From Saccoglossus kowalevskii (Eukaryota; Hemichordata; Enteropneusta; Harrimaniidae), in contig NW_003124896.1 in NCBI RefSeq assembly GCF_000003605.2, positions 505,500 to 534,777 on the forward strand: DNA of 29,278 nt. The letters run 5' to 3'. The translations under genes and the position numbers were made by a program. Shown in pieces: positions 1-10,019 of the stretch; position 1 is the first letter of the stretch; each line of letters opens with the position of its first letter. The notes under the pieces are model-generated. The model saw only the letters and a program-made list of their open reading frames with translations. It made no database searches and had not been told where the DNA came from.

Positions 1-119
1 CATGGGCACATATCTCAACTAGCAGACTCCCTCTACTGGAATCAAAGATTCTAATATGTCCAGAGCCGTACGCTGCCGCTACAAAACCACTAAATAGACA
101 CACGGATGTACAGCTGGAC
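1..119 (-). CDS. WDR54: WDR54 exon 6, cut by the window edge
   Basis: Starts after a TATTTCAG acceptor and completes the split glycine codon of exon 5. It encodes SSCTSVCLFSGFVAAAYGSG, then HIRIFDSS and VEICAH, matching the family's CPSVQLWQGIIAAGYGNGQ..LY and NAHA. The exon runs off the left edge. Confidence 0.9.
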
Positions 120-3100
120 CTGAAATACAAAATTCAATGGATTGCTCAAACACATGAACCTACCAGGCTGGTATCTATATCAAATGTTATTGTATACATC
201 CAGCTACTTGTGTGTTCTGGACATATTTTAAGTGAACATAACATACTTATTTTGGTCTTTCATGCTATACATTTAACAGCATCTCTTCTTCAAAACCCAC
301 TATTAAATGATGTTAATCTGTTAAAGCAACAGTAGCTGTACAACTATCGATCTTTTTTCCTTTCTTTTTATTTTTAATAAAACATTTCCTGTGTCAATTT
401 GTAATAACCATCGCCAAAATGTGGACACTGAAAGCAGTGCGAATATACGCTTTATACCGACTTTGTACATTGAATCAAGTGAAAAAAGATGGCCGCTGGT
501 CTGTATCCAGGTCTCCTGAGGGCGCCATTTATGGAAATCTAGTTTTGTCAAGCAAACCTAAGATATTACCGGGGGCCTTGGGCGACATCATGTCAAATAT
601 GTCGTCATCTTGAGAGGCTAAGCCTCTTTTCGATGGCTTCTAACTGATGATTTTATGTGCCATTTCCAATAATAGCATGACATGCGTCATAATTTCCTAC
701 AGTCCCAATCCCAATCACTGAAATTACTACTAACCCGGATCCAGCTATTTTTGATAGTCGACTGAACGGATTACCAGCTTTCCACACTATAATACAACCA
801 CTGTCATCAGCACTAGCCATTATGTTATCTTGGTTCTGCAAATCAGTCACAGCATAGGAATGTCCAGTCAAAGTCTCAGACATTGTAATGTTTGGTCCTT
901 TAGGTGGGATGTTAAATATAAGTAATGTCCCCTTGGCTGTGCCTGCAAAATGAGTTGTCTGGTTAAAAAATTAATTTGTTGATCAGATTACTCTTGCATG
1001 CAACCTTGATTAAATATATATAGCAAGACTAGGTAGTTCTAAGATGTCCTCTGGATTATATCAAATCCAATCTAAAAGTACAATTACATTTTTCAAAAAA
1101 AATAAGAATAAATTAATATATATACTACCATTCTCATGGCAGAATATGGAACTATGAACTTGAGTATGAAAGTGATTTATGGCATAAATTGTGAAATCAA
1201 CAAAAGCTTATTAAGAACTCTCATGTGCTGAGGATATTGGAAGCATGAAACACATATAAGGAATACTGTATTTAATATATTAGATGCACATCTTGAATAA
1301 AACTGCAACCAGAGATGATGGTGGTTACAAGTGTCATGTGGGCGATCTTTTGATGCCGCAAAAACAAATAAAAGATACAAATCAGCATTGGCAGTTTTAG
1401 GGAGAATTTCACACACAACTACAGTGTTGGTCGAGGGAGCTTTGTAGAAAGTATGCAATTCTTCTAAAAAATAACGATGGACATTCAAAACACTAGATAC
1501 TCTTGTTTTCTCCAAAAAAATATATCATACAAGTTCGTCTAGACTAGTGTAGACCAATCAAAAACTCAAAATTATATAACAGAAAGCTTTACTGATCTGA
1601 GAGCTTGTACACATGATCAAGCAACTATCCAAGCAAAGATGTGAATTAATGATACATTTCACTCATAGTTTTAACTTTCAACATAGTGTCGAAGTGATTG
1701 AATCCGTCACAGCAATTCTTTCTAATTCTATCTGTGTTGTCTGAAGATATGTTCTGAATTAAGTGCATTGCTTTTAAAGCATTTTTTTTTGCCACATTAC
1801 TGTAGTTATATTTATTTTTGTGAGTAAAACAAGATTGCTGTTACAATGTGATCTCTGGTATGTAGGGATAAGTAAGGTGACGCATACATCCAGGATGTCA
1901 CATTTTACAACATGTTGTTTTTTCTTAAATCGTTTGACAATAATGATTTCTGTGCTATGTTTTGCATAAAAAGTACAAATTAAAAGGATAGAAATTAAAA
2001 TCTTTTTTGAACATAGCGAACAGAATATTTCTTTTAGAAATTTAATCAGATGCAGAATTAATCAGGGAATTTTGGAGTTCAAACTTCTGTATGAGAAAGC
2101 TAATCTGCGTTGAGAAAATGTTGAGAAAAATTCACTATAGCATTGGTCACTATCTGCAGCAGTGCTTAGTACCTATAAATTATTTTAGGACAAAAAAAGC
2201 ACTAATCCATACTATACAATAGTTGGAGCCCGTATAGCTCCCTAAAGTATTCCTGCATGCAATACTGCACCCAAAGTTATTACTTACCAACAGCCATATG
2301 ACTATCACCGCAACTTGTGACACCACGGGCAAATATTTCACCAGCTGAAAAAGAAACAAACGTCAGAAACATATATGTGATGCTAATCTACAACAATTTA
2401 GATGGACTTCAAAGTTAATTTGAGACAAAAGTGAAATCTGACAATGAACTGATGTATTGATTTGGATTTGGATTTGAATTTGGATCAAACCAGAAAGTTA
2501 GAAAGTCTACTTGTCAACTCTGTCAAATGCAACACAAGATTTAAAAAGATGAATGGATTTATTTCGCACAAATTTACATTTCCAGATATTTGCACTTTAT
2601 TTAAATCCAAATGAAAAGCTTTCATTTCTATGGAATATATTTGGTAATGCCCACTAGCCAATTGACCATTTTCTGTTCACTGCGAGAATCACGCGTTGTG
2701 TGTGAAATAGAACGTAAAAACATGACAAACAAAGGTCATATCGTCGTAGTGGCGTCAAACATCACGTGGGATTCGACAAACGCGAAAATATTTTGGGGGC
2801 ATTTCCATGCTTAATTATGTGCTGTACACATTTGATGATAGACAATTTTGATTAAGTAAGGGTATTCGGAAGCAATATTCCTCTGTCGAAGACCGGCCGG
2901 TCGATGTGAGCTACGAAATAAAGAAATTCAAGTTCAAAATCCATTGCTATGGAATATATTTGGTAACGCCCACTAGCCAATTAAATTCAGTGTCTTGCAA
3001 GCAAAGCTGATTTATTACTATATTCTAAGTGTAAGATAGATCCATTGCTATGGAATATATTTTGTAACGCCCACTAGCCAATTAAATTCAGTGTCTTGCA

Positions 3101-4815
3101 AGCAGAGCTGATTTATTACTATATTCTATGTGTAAGATATATCTATTGCTATGGAATATATTTGGTAACGCCCACTAGCTAATTAAATTCAGTGTCTTGC
3201 AAGCAGAGCTGATTTATTACTATATTCTATGTGTAAGATATATCCATTGCTATGGAATATATTTGGTAATGCCCACTAGCCAATTAAATTCAGTGTCTTG
3301 CAAGCAGAGCTGATTTATTACTATATTCTATGTGTAAGATATATCTATTGCTATGGAATATATTTGGTAACGCCCACTAGCCAATTAAATTCAGTGTCTT
3401 GCAAGCAAAGCTGATGATAGACAAATCTTTTTCAAAATAATGAAAGACATATTACCTAATCCACAGTCAGCACTCCCAAATGCATGCCAGAATAGCATAA
3501 CAGAACCATCAGGTTCAAAAATCTGGTTGGAAACAATGAAAAAATACATTTAATGAAATTGTTATAGATTATACTAATTTTAATTTAACTTTAACTAATT
3601 TAAATTTAAAAGTTCATTTAATTTTTTTTGGTATGGTTTTAAGACTATTTTATCTGATATTCTGGAATTAGATGTGTATGTAGATGTGTACATGTATACC
3701 AATGTCATGTGTAATTGATCCAATTCTTCATGAAAAAAAAATCTGTAGATATCCAAAGAATGAGCTAAACAAATGTACCTGGGGTGACCTATTGATTCAG
3801 TATTTTGAGAAAATTTAACAATGATACAGGTTAAATATTCCAAGATAGTTCAGTGACAATACATTCACCATTTCAGTGAACATGCTAAAGTCTGTGCACT
3901 CAGTTCTACCTTGTGATATTGATCACATAATTCCAATACAACCATCTTCTATTCCACTACAATTATACTTGCCTGTATACCTCGCTGTGATAATATGACT
4001 AACATACTTCTTGACGGGAACTCGCAAAATTTGGCCTGAAATGAATATTAATTTCATACATAAATTACTGCAAAGCATATACTGTAAATGCACTCATTTC
4101 AGAATATGGTTAATGGATTAATAAATTTAAAAAAAATTTAGAAACTCAAAATGAAAACTGTTTGACAAATGTTACATAATTGGGGTGGATGAACAAAATT
4201 TCAAAATGACCTGTGTTTTTTCCAATCAGCAACCAGTTTCATTCATACATCAATAAACATCAGTACATACAAGCCAAACCAGCCATCATTGCCTTATCGC
4301 AGTTTTTTCAAATATAAGCCTCTGGTCACATACAAGTATATTCAATATGACAGTACTAAGATTGGTTTATTACTTTTTTAATTCATTTTATTTCTGATTT
4401 AACAAAATAGTGAAACTGGTGGTGATAGGAATGATGACGAGACTGGGGCCGACGTTGCCCATAGCAACGAATTCCTCATTATAATAATAATGCAGACAAC
4501 TAACTGTCTGTACGCTCATCATTTCTCAAATAACGTTTGTTTTTTTCCCATATATTTTTTAAATTGCTGGCGTTTAGGGTCAATACATACCTGTAAAATC
4601 ATTGAGTTACCGGACGGAGTACCCATTTCCTTACAGCTTACTTGCCGATGCTGTATATTCATGGCATCGCCGCTGCAATTTGCGATATTAACAACTGTCT
4701 TGTGCACCGTCGCATAACACGTAACGTTCTTGTCAGGCATGGACAGAATACTGAGATTGTTGTACAGACACGACGCACTTCCCTTGATTTGCACTGATTT
4801 GTCCCTGTTATACAT
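1..4815 (-). CDS. WDR54: WDR54, WD repeat protein, six exons, 3' end off the left edge
   Basis: The gene is read from joined exons at 4591-4815, 4035-3973, 3522-3456, 2344-2288, 942-735 and 119-1, all in one continuous frame of about 246 codons. The amino end (MYNRDKSVQIKGSASCLYNN) lines up with the start of vertebrate WDR54 (charged residues, GSA, L.NNLS). Downstream matches follow in the right order: LSQRGIQ, FWHAFGS, FARGV, a LIFNIPPKGPN block, TGH..AVTD, then SADDSGCIIVW and AYGSGHIRIFD. WDR54 is a ~330-residue WD40 propeller; reports tie it to receptor signalling and cross-linking, but its role is poorly settled. About 90 C-terminal residues are outside the window. The start ATG (4813-4815) has A at -3. 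Intron 2 uses a GC donor. Introns 1, 2 and 4 (4036-4590, 3523-3972, 943-2287) show nothing recognisable. Intron 3 carries a tandem array and intron 5 a hairpin. Identification is from recalled family sequence, not a search. Confidence 0.92.
600..632. repeat. Perfect short hairpin in WDR54 intron 5
   Basis: AGAGGC-TAA-GCCTCT forms a 6-bp perfect stem with a 3-base loop at 613-627, and the imperfect arms extend to CATCTT...TTCGATG. It is followed by a T run on the plus strand. There is no sign of a known RNA family. Confidence 0.45.
735..942 (-). CDS. WDR54: WDR54 exon 5
   Basis: 208 nt, phase 1 to phase 2. It encodes LLIFNIPPKGPN, then TGHSYAVTD and a WD-repeat core SADDSGCIIVWKAG, ending at AGSG. 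The donor GG|GTTAGT is chosen because exon 6 continues exactly in frame with the correct spacing to the family. The open frame that continues to about 653 is intron. Confidence 0.88.
2288..2344 (-). CDS. WDR54: WDR54 exon 4
   Basis: 57 nt, phase 1 to phase 1, encoding GEIFARGVTSCGDSHMAVG. This matches the family's VFARGI..SGHF..VG. The acceptor is TTTCAG and the donor G|GTAAGT. Confidence 0.9.
2459..2486. repeat. Short hexanucleotide microsatellite
   Basis: Four imperfect TTTGGA units in WDR54 intron 3. No function is apparent. Confidence 0.7.
2620..2840. repeat. Unique arm with a stray copy of the 101-bp unit
   Basis: Positions ~2628-2664 repeat the first ~38 bases of the 101-bp unit (GGAATATATTTGGTAAYGCC and the following CACTAGCCAATT), separated from the main array by ~275 bp of single-copy sequence. 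This layout suggests a non-autonomous element with a core of tandem repeats rather than simple slippage. Confidence 0.55.
2941..3414. repeat. 101-bp tandem array, ~4.7 copies
   Basis: Copies start at 2941, 3042, 3143, 3244 and 3345, an exact 101-bp period with only a few substitutions between copies. Each begins YATTGCTATGGAATATATTT and includes CCCACTAGCCAATTAAATTC. The last copy stops after ~70 bp. The array lies in WDR54 intron 3. A 13-base direct repeat, TGATGATAGACAA, stands at 2832-2844 and 3412-3424, just outside the array. Confidence 0.93.
3456..3522 (-). CDS. WDR54: WDR54 exon 3
   Basis: 67 nt, phase 0 to phase 1, encoding IFEPDGSVMLFWHAFGS, which matches the family's MYESNG..VYWHALDSGD stretch. 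The acceptor is CCAG and the donor G|GTAAT. Confidence 0.9.
3973..4035 (-). CDS. WDR54: WDR54 exon 2
   Basis: 21 codons ending LVILSQRGIQ, phase 0 at both ends. The acceptor is TTTCAG. The donor is CAG|GCAAGT, a GC donor with otherwise ideal consensus. Reading through instead of splicing would lose the match to the family. Confidence 0.88.
4591..4815 (-). CDS. WDR54: WDR54 exon 1 (start codon)
   Basis: 75 codons from ATG at 4815 to CAG, then the donor GTATGT (phase 0). It encodes the amino-terminal strand region of the propeller with GSASCLYNNLSIL, the part that identifies the family. Confidence 0.92.
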
Positions 4816-4914
4816 GGTTTGTGTATGAGTTCAAGCACTGACCGTAGAATGATCGCTTTCTTTCAGAAAAGCCGCTCTCTTTTTTTTCTGTCAGGTATGT
4901 CCCCGGTTCTCTAA

Positions 4915-4950
4915 ACCGGAAGTTTAGATGATCGACAATGCGCATGCTCA
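4915..4950. promoter_or_regulatory. Putative WDR54 core promoter with ETS and NRF1-like sites
   Basis: About 100-135 bp upstream of the WDR54 start codon lie ACCGGAAGT (4915-4923), a consensus ETS/GABP site, and TGCGCATGCTCA (4939-4950), which is close to the NRF1 palindrome. The pair is typical of TATA-less housekeeping promoters. It is an inference from motifs and position only. Confidence 0.55.
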
Positions 4951-5380
4951 CGGCGAAGATTTTTTTTCAAACGAGCAGTAGTCGTATCAGTTTGTTTTTA
5001 TATGTTAAAATTAATCGGAAATTTATAAGCGAAAATATTTTAAATCAAATATCAGTGCAAGAAGTTTGTTTATTTCAATAAGTCAAAGCCAGTAGCCCGT
5101 GGTTGAACATGAAAAGAACAAAACCTCAGAATAAATCTGCAAACTAAAACTACAGTACATGTGCTGTAAAAAAGAAAAAAACTTGATTTTCTTTAATAAT
5201 AAAAGTATTTAGATTGGTAAATGTTGCTGTTTAATTACATGCTCATTATTTTAATACTGAGAAAAGAGGGGTATGACATATTTTTTCATGTACTTGTTTC
5301 CTGTCTTGAATGAATATTTTTTTTTTCATTTATTGAAAACACGAATTATCTCATCAGCAGTTATTGTCCACCAAACTAAA

Positions 5381-5591
5381 TACTGTAAAATGACTAATTT
5401 TCGCTGGGTTTAAATTTCACTGATTTACCATTTCAGGCATATTCAGTGGGTTTTAAATTCACAGTTTTATCATTTAGATAATGTGTTCTAAGCACAATTT
5501 TACATATTCACTGGGTTTTAATTTAGCGCATTTTTCAGTCAGCGAAAAAAGCCAAATTAAAACCCAGTGAATAATTAACCCCTTTACAGTA
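5381..5591. mobile_element. Foldback MITE, TACTGTAAA family, copy A
   Basis: Begins TACTGTAAAA and ends TTTACAGTA in inverted orientation. The interior has inverted blocks built from TTCGCTGGGTTT and its complement, including AATTAAAACCCAGTGAAT near the right end. No coding capacity. Its termini match copies B and C (21453-21666, 26936-27067). Confidence 0.8.
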
Positions 5592-7058
5592 TCAACACTG
5601 GAATAACAGTATACGTATAGTTGCTCTCGTATGTCAGTGATCTATAAAACATATACTAGAATAATAGAATTATTTTAAAAAACGGGTATATCTAAACCCA
5701 ATGAGACATTATAAATAATAATATTATAAATGGCAAGAGGCAAGTTATGATAAAAATCTCATCGTCGTTACCACGCCCGCTTGTGGCGGCTTCCAACTGC
5801 GTCGTCCTCTTGGTTCACGGAAAAAAATATACTCTGGCTCACGAGAATTGAAAATATAACAAATAAAAAATCAGTCGTGGTTTCTGGTAATAAGAGTTTG
5901 AGAGTTAGGATGCAACATGGATAATGGCCCACTGATCTTTGTTATTTTGTCGATTTCTAAGGGGAACATGCATAAACAAAACTGGTATTCTCAATGTATT
6001 CTCAAAGTGCAACCATAAACCCTGGTCAACTGGAGGGTCTATGGTGCAACCTCTAGTTTTTAAATTAGCGAGCCTTTGTTGTAAAATAAGTACAGAAAAT
6101 AAATAAGTATGGAAAATAGTGAAATATTTAAAAAATACATTTAGATCAGGTACAATCTAATCAAACACTAACGCCTATATACCAGTGAAGTGATTATCTA
6201 CCTGCACCAGATTGCACCCGGCTACTATGGTTGATTGAATGTTTACTAATTGCCAGATAAAATAAACACTGATACAAGAATACCTAATACCGACCTTGAG
6301 TAAGTATCTTAAAACCGGAGGATGCAACATTTCGGCGTATACTAAATGGTTGTATTACCAGACACTATTATATCGCAAACATCAAAATAATAAATACAAA
6401 AATTACTAATATACTTAATTTGTAATTGTAATAATATCATTATCTGTATTGCAATCGAATCCACTTTGCGATATTGATGCGAATGAACAACTTATAAAGT
6501 TTAAAAACATGGAAATAACAAGAAACAAAATAAAAACATGTGATGTATATATTTAAAAAATATATGCTAGCCGCTGGTGATGATTTATAATCCATATTTT
6601 AATATACTGTCATTATGAGACGTTAAAATAATAGCTAATAATCAGCATTTTATTTTTGTTGAGTTCCGTATCAAAGAAATGGGCGAGCGTTATCGATGGT
6701 CATCACTAACAAAATAGCCGGCGATAATAAATGGTATAATGGTTGCCATGATTTGGCCCCATTCACTACACTGCCCACAGCCACCCAACCATCCCTGATG
6801 TCAAACGTGGTAACCTGGGGGTAGATAACCGTGATCACAATTTTTGTAAATCAACAAAATATTGTCCCAAAAAGTCAGATATGTAAAACGTGTTGTGGAG
6901 ATACATATAACACTATGATTGAACAGAATAAATGGTAAGCATTACGTTCTGGATAGATGTACATATGTACGTGACTCCCCTAAAAAAAAGGACGTATTGT
7001 GAATCTCCACTTCCTTAGGGAGCTCACAGAGTACTGTATTATTTCAAACTTCCGCAAG

Positions 7059-9227
7059 ATGGCTGCATCCGAGAAGTCCCTCGTTAAAGAAATTAGTGAG
7101 GATTTCCTCAGTTGTGCCATCTGTTTGGAGAACTACAAGAATCCCACTCTTCTACCGTGTCTTCATACATTCTGTCAGCAATGTTTGGTAACTTTTAAGG
7201 CTAAATCTGGAGGTGTTTTAAAGTGTGCAACATGTAGAATGCAATGCGACACTCCCATCCAGGAACTAAAGTCGAATTTCTTTTTAACAAGCCTACTGGA
7301 CGCATTCCAGAGACAGAGTCAGCCTAAAACTGACCATCCACCAATGTGTGAGTTATGCCAGGAGAAGACCGCAACACACAGATGTGTAGACTGTCCTCAT
7401 TTTTGCTGTGATGTATGTGTTACTATCCATGAACGCATTCTGGCTACGCGTTCTCATGAAGTGCTTACAATCGACAAGTACAGAGAGATACAATCTAGGG
7501 GTCATCTTGAGGTACAGTCCAAAGTTCTCTGCAGTGATCATAAAAACTGCCACTTAGAATTCTACTGTGATACATGTCAGGTGCCTGTATGCTTGAAGTG
7601 TACCATAGTTAAACACAGAGTTCCTGAACACGTCCATAGAGACTTACAAGAGGTAGCAGATGAGTATAAAACACAAGTGAGGGAAATGTTAGAACAGTTG
7701 AAAGTGAAAGAGAATCAAGTGAAGGACGAAAAGGTGGCAGCTGAAACTGCAATAGAAGAAATCCAAAACCAGTTTGAGGTAGAGAAAATGAAAGTTAAGA
7801 AAAGAGCAGAGGAATTAATAGAGAAGGTAAAGAGAGAAGAGAAGATGCTGATAGATGCCTTGGATGAAAGTGCCACGATGGGATTAAAAGATGCAGCAAT
7901 GAACATTGATGAGATAGAATTCCAACATGGCAACATAGCCAGCACACATCATTATCTGGAAAAACTAGTGCATCATGGGAATGCTGTTCACCTACTATCC
8001 ACCAGGCTTGAAACAATGAAGCGTATAAAAGAGATGGTTGCTAGGGAAACAAAGCCACAACTCAGTTATGATTTTATTGAATTCCAGCCAAAAAGTGACC
8101 TTTCACATACACTGATAGGAGTCGTGAAATCTGATGTTTGTCCATCTAAATGTACAGTTGAAAACATCCCAGAACAACTTGTGAAAGGTGAATCAGTCAA
8201 CCTGCTCATCACAGCCAGAGATTCTAGAGGTAAACAAATCATTCCCCGTCAAGATGTCAAGGTGAAGATGAGGAATCCTGATGCATCATGGGAAGACATT
8301 GACATGTCTGACAATAACGATGGGACTTATCATGTTATATTGACAGGAAAGATAGAAGGAAAACAGCAAGTTGCCATAACAACTGGTAAAGTACATATAC
8401 CAGGATCACCATTCCATATTCCTGTTACCGGAGGATTGGTACAGACAGTAGGAAACACAGGACAAGGACAGCTCAGCAAGCCTTGGGGACTAACCATCAA
8501 CAATCATGGTGACTTTGTCACAGCTGATAAAAGGAATAACAGAGTGACCATACATGACAAAGATGGAAATTACAAACAATCATTTGAATTTACTGATCAG
8601 TTTGCAAAGCCATTCAAACCATGTGATGTAGCAATATCAGATGATAATGAATACTTTATGTTAGATTGTAATAACAAACAAGTTGTTGTGAGTGATGAAA
8701 AACGAAAGGTAATTAGAAAGTTTGGATGCTCTGATAAAACAATTGGAATAGCAATTAATCCTGTTACAAAGAATGTATATGTGAGTGACTATATTACACA
8801 TTGTATCACTAAGTATACGCAGGGAGGTGTCTATATTAATTCATTTGGGAGAAAGGGAGATGAACAAGAAGAGTTCAATGTACCTGGTTTTCTAGCTATT
8901 AACAGTGAAGGAATGGTGTATGTGCCAGATAGCAACAACCACCTTATCCAGGTATTTAATTCTGATGACCAGTTTATGTTTGAATTCTCTTCCACTGGTG
9001 ACAGTACAATGAGTTATCCCAAGGGAGTGGCCATAGATAAGAATAATTATGTCTATGTGAATAGTGAGAATAAAGTCACTAAGTATGACAGCGATGGTCA
9101 GTTTATTTGTAGGATTGATAGGGATAAAGATGGACTGAGTAGACCACATGGTGTAGCAGTGTGTAATGATGGTAAAATAGCTGTATCTGATAATAATAAT
9201 AACTGTATCAAAGTGTTTGTAGAGTAA
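7059..9227 (+). CDS. Single-exon TRIM-NHL protein (RING, two B-boxes, coiled coil, filamin Ig, NHL), TRIM2/3/71-like
   Basis: 722 residues with no intron. Seen in order: a C3HC4 RING at residues 19-59 (Cys19, Cys22, Cys34, His36, Cys39, Cys42, Cys56, Cys59); B-box 1 at about 97-140 (MCELC, CVDC, CCDVC); B-box 2 at about 158-193 (Cys158, His161, Cys170, Cys173, Cys178, Cys181, His186); a Lys/Glu-rich coiled coil at about 196-300; a filamin/ABP280 Ig domain at about 358-455, ending GSPFHIPV; and NHL repeats from about 463 to the end, with repeated PWGL, PKGV and PHGV motifs followed by DNNN-type turns. In this family the RING acts as an E3 ubiquitin ligase and NHL propellers bind RNA or protein. 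Bivalves have many intronless paralogues, some induced on immune challenge. All catalytic-type zinc ligands are intact. The start chosen is ATG 7059 (A at -3, G at +4). The frame is open 20 codons further upstream but only from a GTG. The exact orthologue is uncertain. Confidence 0.93.
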   Translation: MAASEKSLVKEISEDFLSCAICLENYKNPTLLPCLHTFCQQCLVTFKAKSGGVLKCATCRMQCDTPIQELKSNFFLTSLLDAFQRQSQPKTDHPPMCELCQEKTATHRCVDCPHFCCDVCVTIHERILATRSHEVLTIDKYREIQSRGHLEVQSKVLCSDHKNCHLEFYCDTCQVPVCLKCTIVKHRVPEHVHRDLQEVADEYKTQVREMLEQLKVKENQVKDEKVAAETAIEEIQNQFEVEKMKVKKRAEELIEKVKREEKMLIDALDESATMGLKDAAMNIDEIEFQHGNIASTHHYLEKLVHHGNAVHLLSTRLETMKRIKEMVARETKPQLSYDFIEFQPKSDLSHTLIGVVKSDVCPSKCTVENIPEQLVKGESVNLLITARDSRGKQIIPRQDVKVKMRNPDASWEDIDMSDNNDGTYHVILTGKIEGKQQVAITTGKVHIPGSPFHIPVTGGLVQTVGNTGQGQLSKPWGLTINNHGDFVTADKRNNRVTIHDKDGNYKQSFEFTDQFAKPFKPCDVAISDDNEYFMLDCNNKQVVVSDEKRKVIRKFGCSDKTIGIAINPVTKNVYVSDYITHCITKYTQGGVYINSFGRKGDEQEEFNVPGFLAINSEGMVYVPDSNNHLIQVFNSDDQFMFEFSSTGDSTMSYPKGVAIDKNNYVYVNSENKVTKYDSDGQFICRIDRDKDGLSRPHGVAVCNDGKIAVSDNNNNCIKVFVE

Positions 9228-9494
9228 AACTAACAAGTTACTGACAGTAACTTAGAATCGCTATCACACACAAAGAAGATTCATACAAAATTTATTCTTG
9301 AATATCAAGGGTAGATAAATCTAAGGGCAGGTAACATTCCTGGAAATCACATTAAAATTATGTTTGATGTGATATGTTATGAGAATCACCTTCTTAATAA
9401 TCAAATTAGCAAACATTAAGTTAAATTGTATGATTTGTAATCTTACATTGGAATATTGTATCAGGATTGGGAGACAGAGCCTAAAATATAATTC

Positions 9495-9586
9495 AATAAA
9501 ATGTGTGTATCCTCTGTAACTATAAATGTACAACAGTTATCTCTAAGAAAGCTTAGTTTTAAAACTGATGTATTGTCTGTAATAAA
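9495..9586 (+). terminator. Polyadenylation signals of the TRIM gene
   Basis: Canonical AATAAA hexamers lie at 9495-9500 and 9581-9586, 270-360 bases after the stop. The second is followed by a GT-rich stretch (CTTGTGTACTTCT). Either could end the transcript. Confidence 0.6.
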
Positions 9587-10019
9587 AGATTATTCATACT
9601 TTCACGACAAACTTGTGTACTTCTATTTTCATGATGGAAAATGAGCTGAAAAGCAATATTTAGTTTCTAATTCACACAGAAGAGAGATGTTGGTGTCAAT
9701 TAATAAAACACATTGCCAATAATAATATCAAAATATATTTTCTTCTTGACATTAAATAAGTATAAATTATCAGAAAGTGAATTTTCCCCTTGTTCTGGTT
9801 CTCTTCAAAACATTTCTAAAAGGCATTTTGTCAATTATTTCCATTGCTTGACATGAACTGAATCAGGTGATTTATTAGTGATAAATCAGCAAGGAGTCGA
9901 CCGTTTTTGTTAACATATCTAAAACCTGTAACCCAATATGCATAATTCTCATATAAAATTTGAATGTACTTCTCATCTTCAAGACACTTAAGTATCAGAA
10001 TTTAGCAAATTTGAATACT

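Larger units (their letters stand above)
4816..7058. other. Intergenic region between divergent WDR54 and TRIM genes
   Basis: About 2.2 kb. It holds the likely WDR54 promoter motifs near 4915-4950 and a foldback element at 5381-5591. A slightly GC-richer patch lies at 5760-5830. The sequence up to the TRIM start is AT-rich and shows no reliable exon, RNA gene or TATA-type promoter. The TRIM transcription start could not be placed. Confidence 0.7.

Noticed and set aside
419-613. A 64-codon plus-strand frame in WDR54 intron 5
   Set aside because: No recognisable domain, no splice or poly(A) support, and the length is within chance.
613-631. A bacterial-type terminator or histone stem-loop (hairpin followed by T run)
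   Set aside because: Eukaryotic context, and the stem and loop do not match the histone 3' element. Kept only as a hairpin.
653-734. WDR54 ending at a stop near 653
   Set aside because: The open frame beyond 735 does not resemble the family. A donor at 734 joins in frame to exon 6, which matches the family closely.
6999-7058. A longer amino terminus of the TRIM protein beginning at 6999
   Set aside because: The codon at 6999 is GTG, not ATG. The first ATG in frame, at 7059, has a strong Kozak context and places the RING at a normal distance.
8892-9236. A 114-codon minus-strand frame opposite the TRIM gene
   Set aside because: It is a shadow of the NHL coding region, low in complexity and without domain features.
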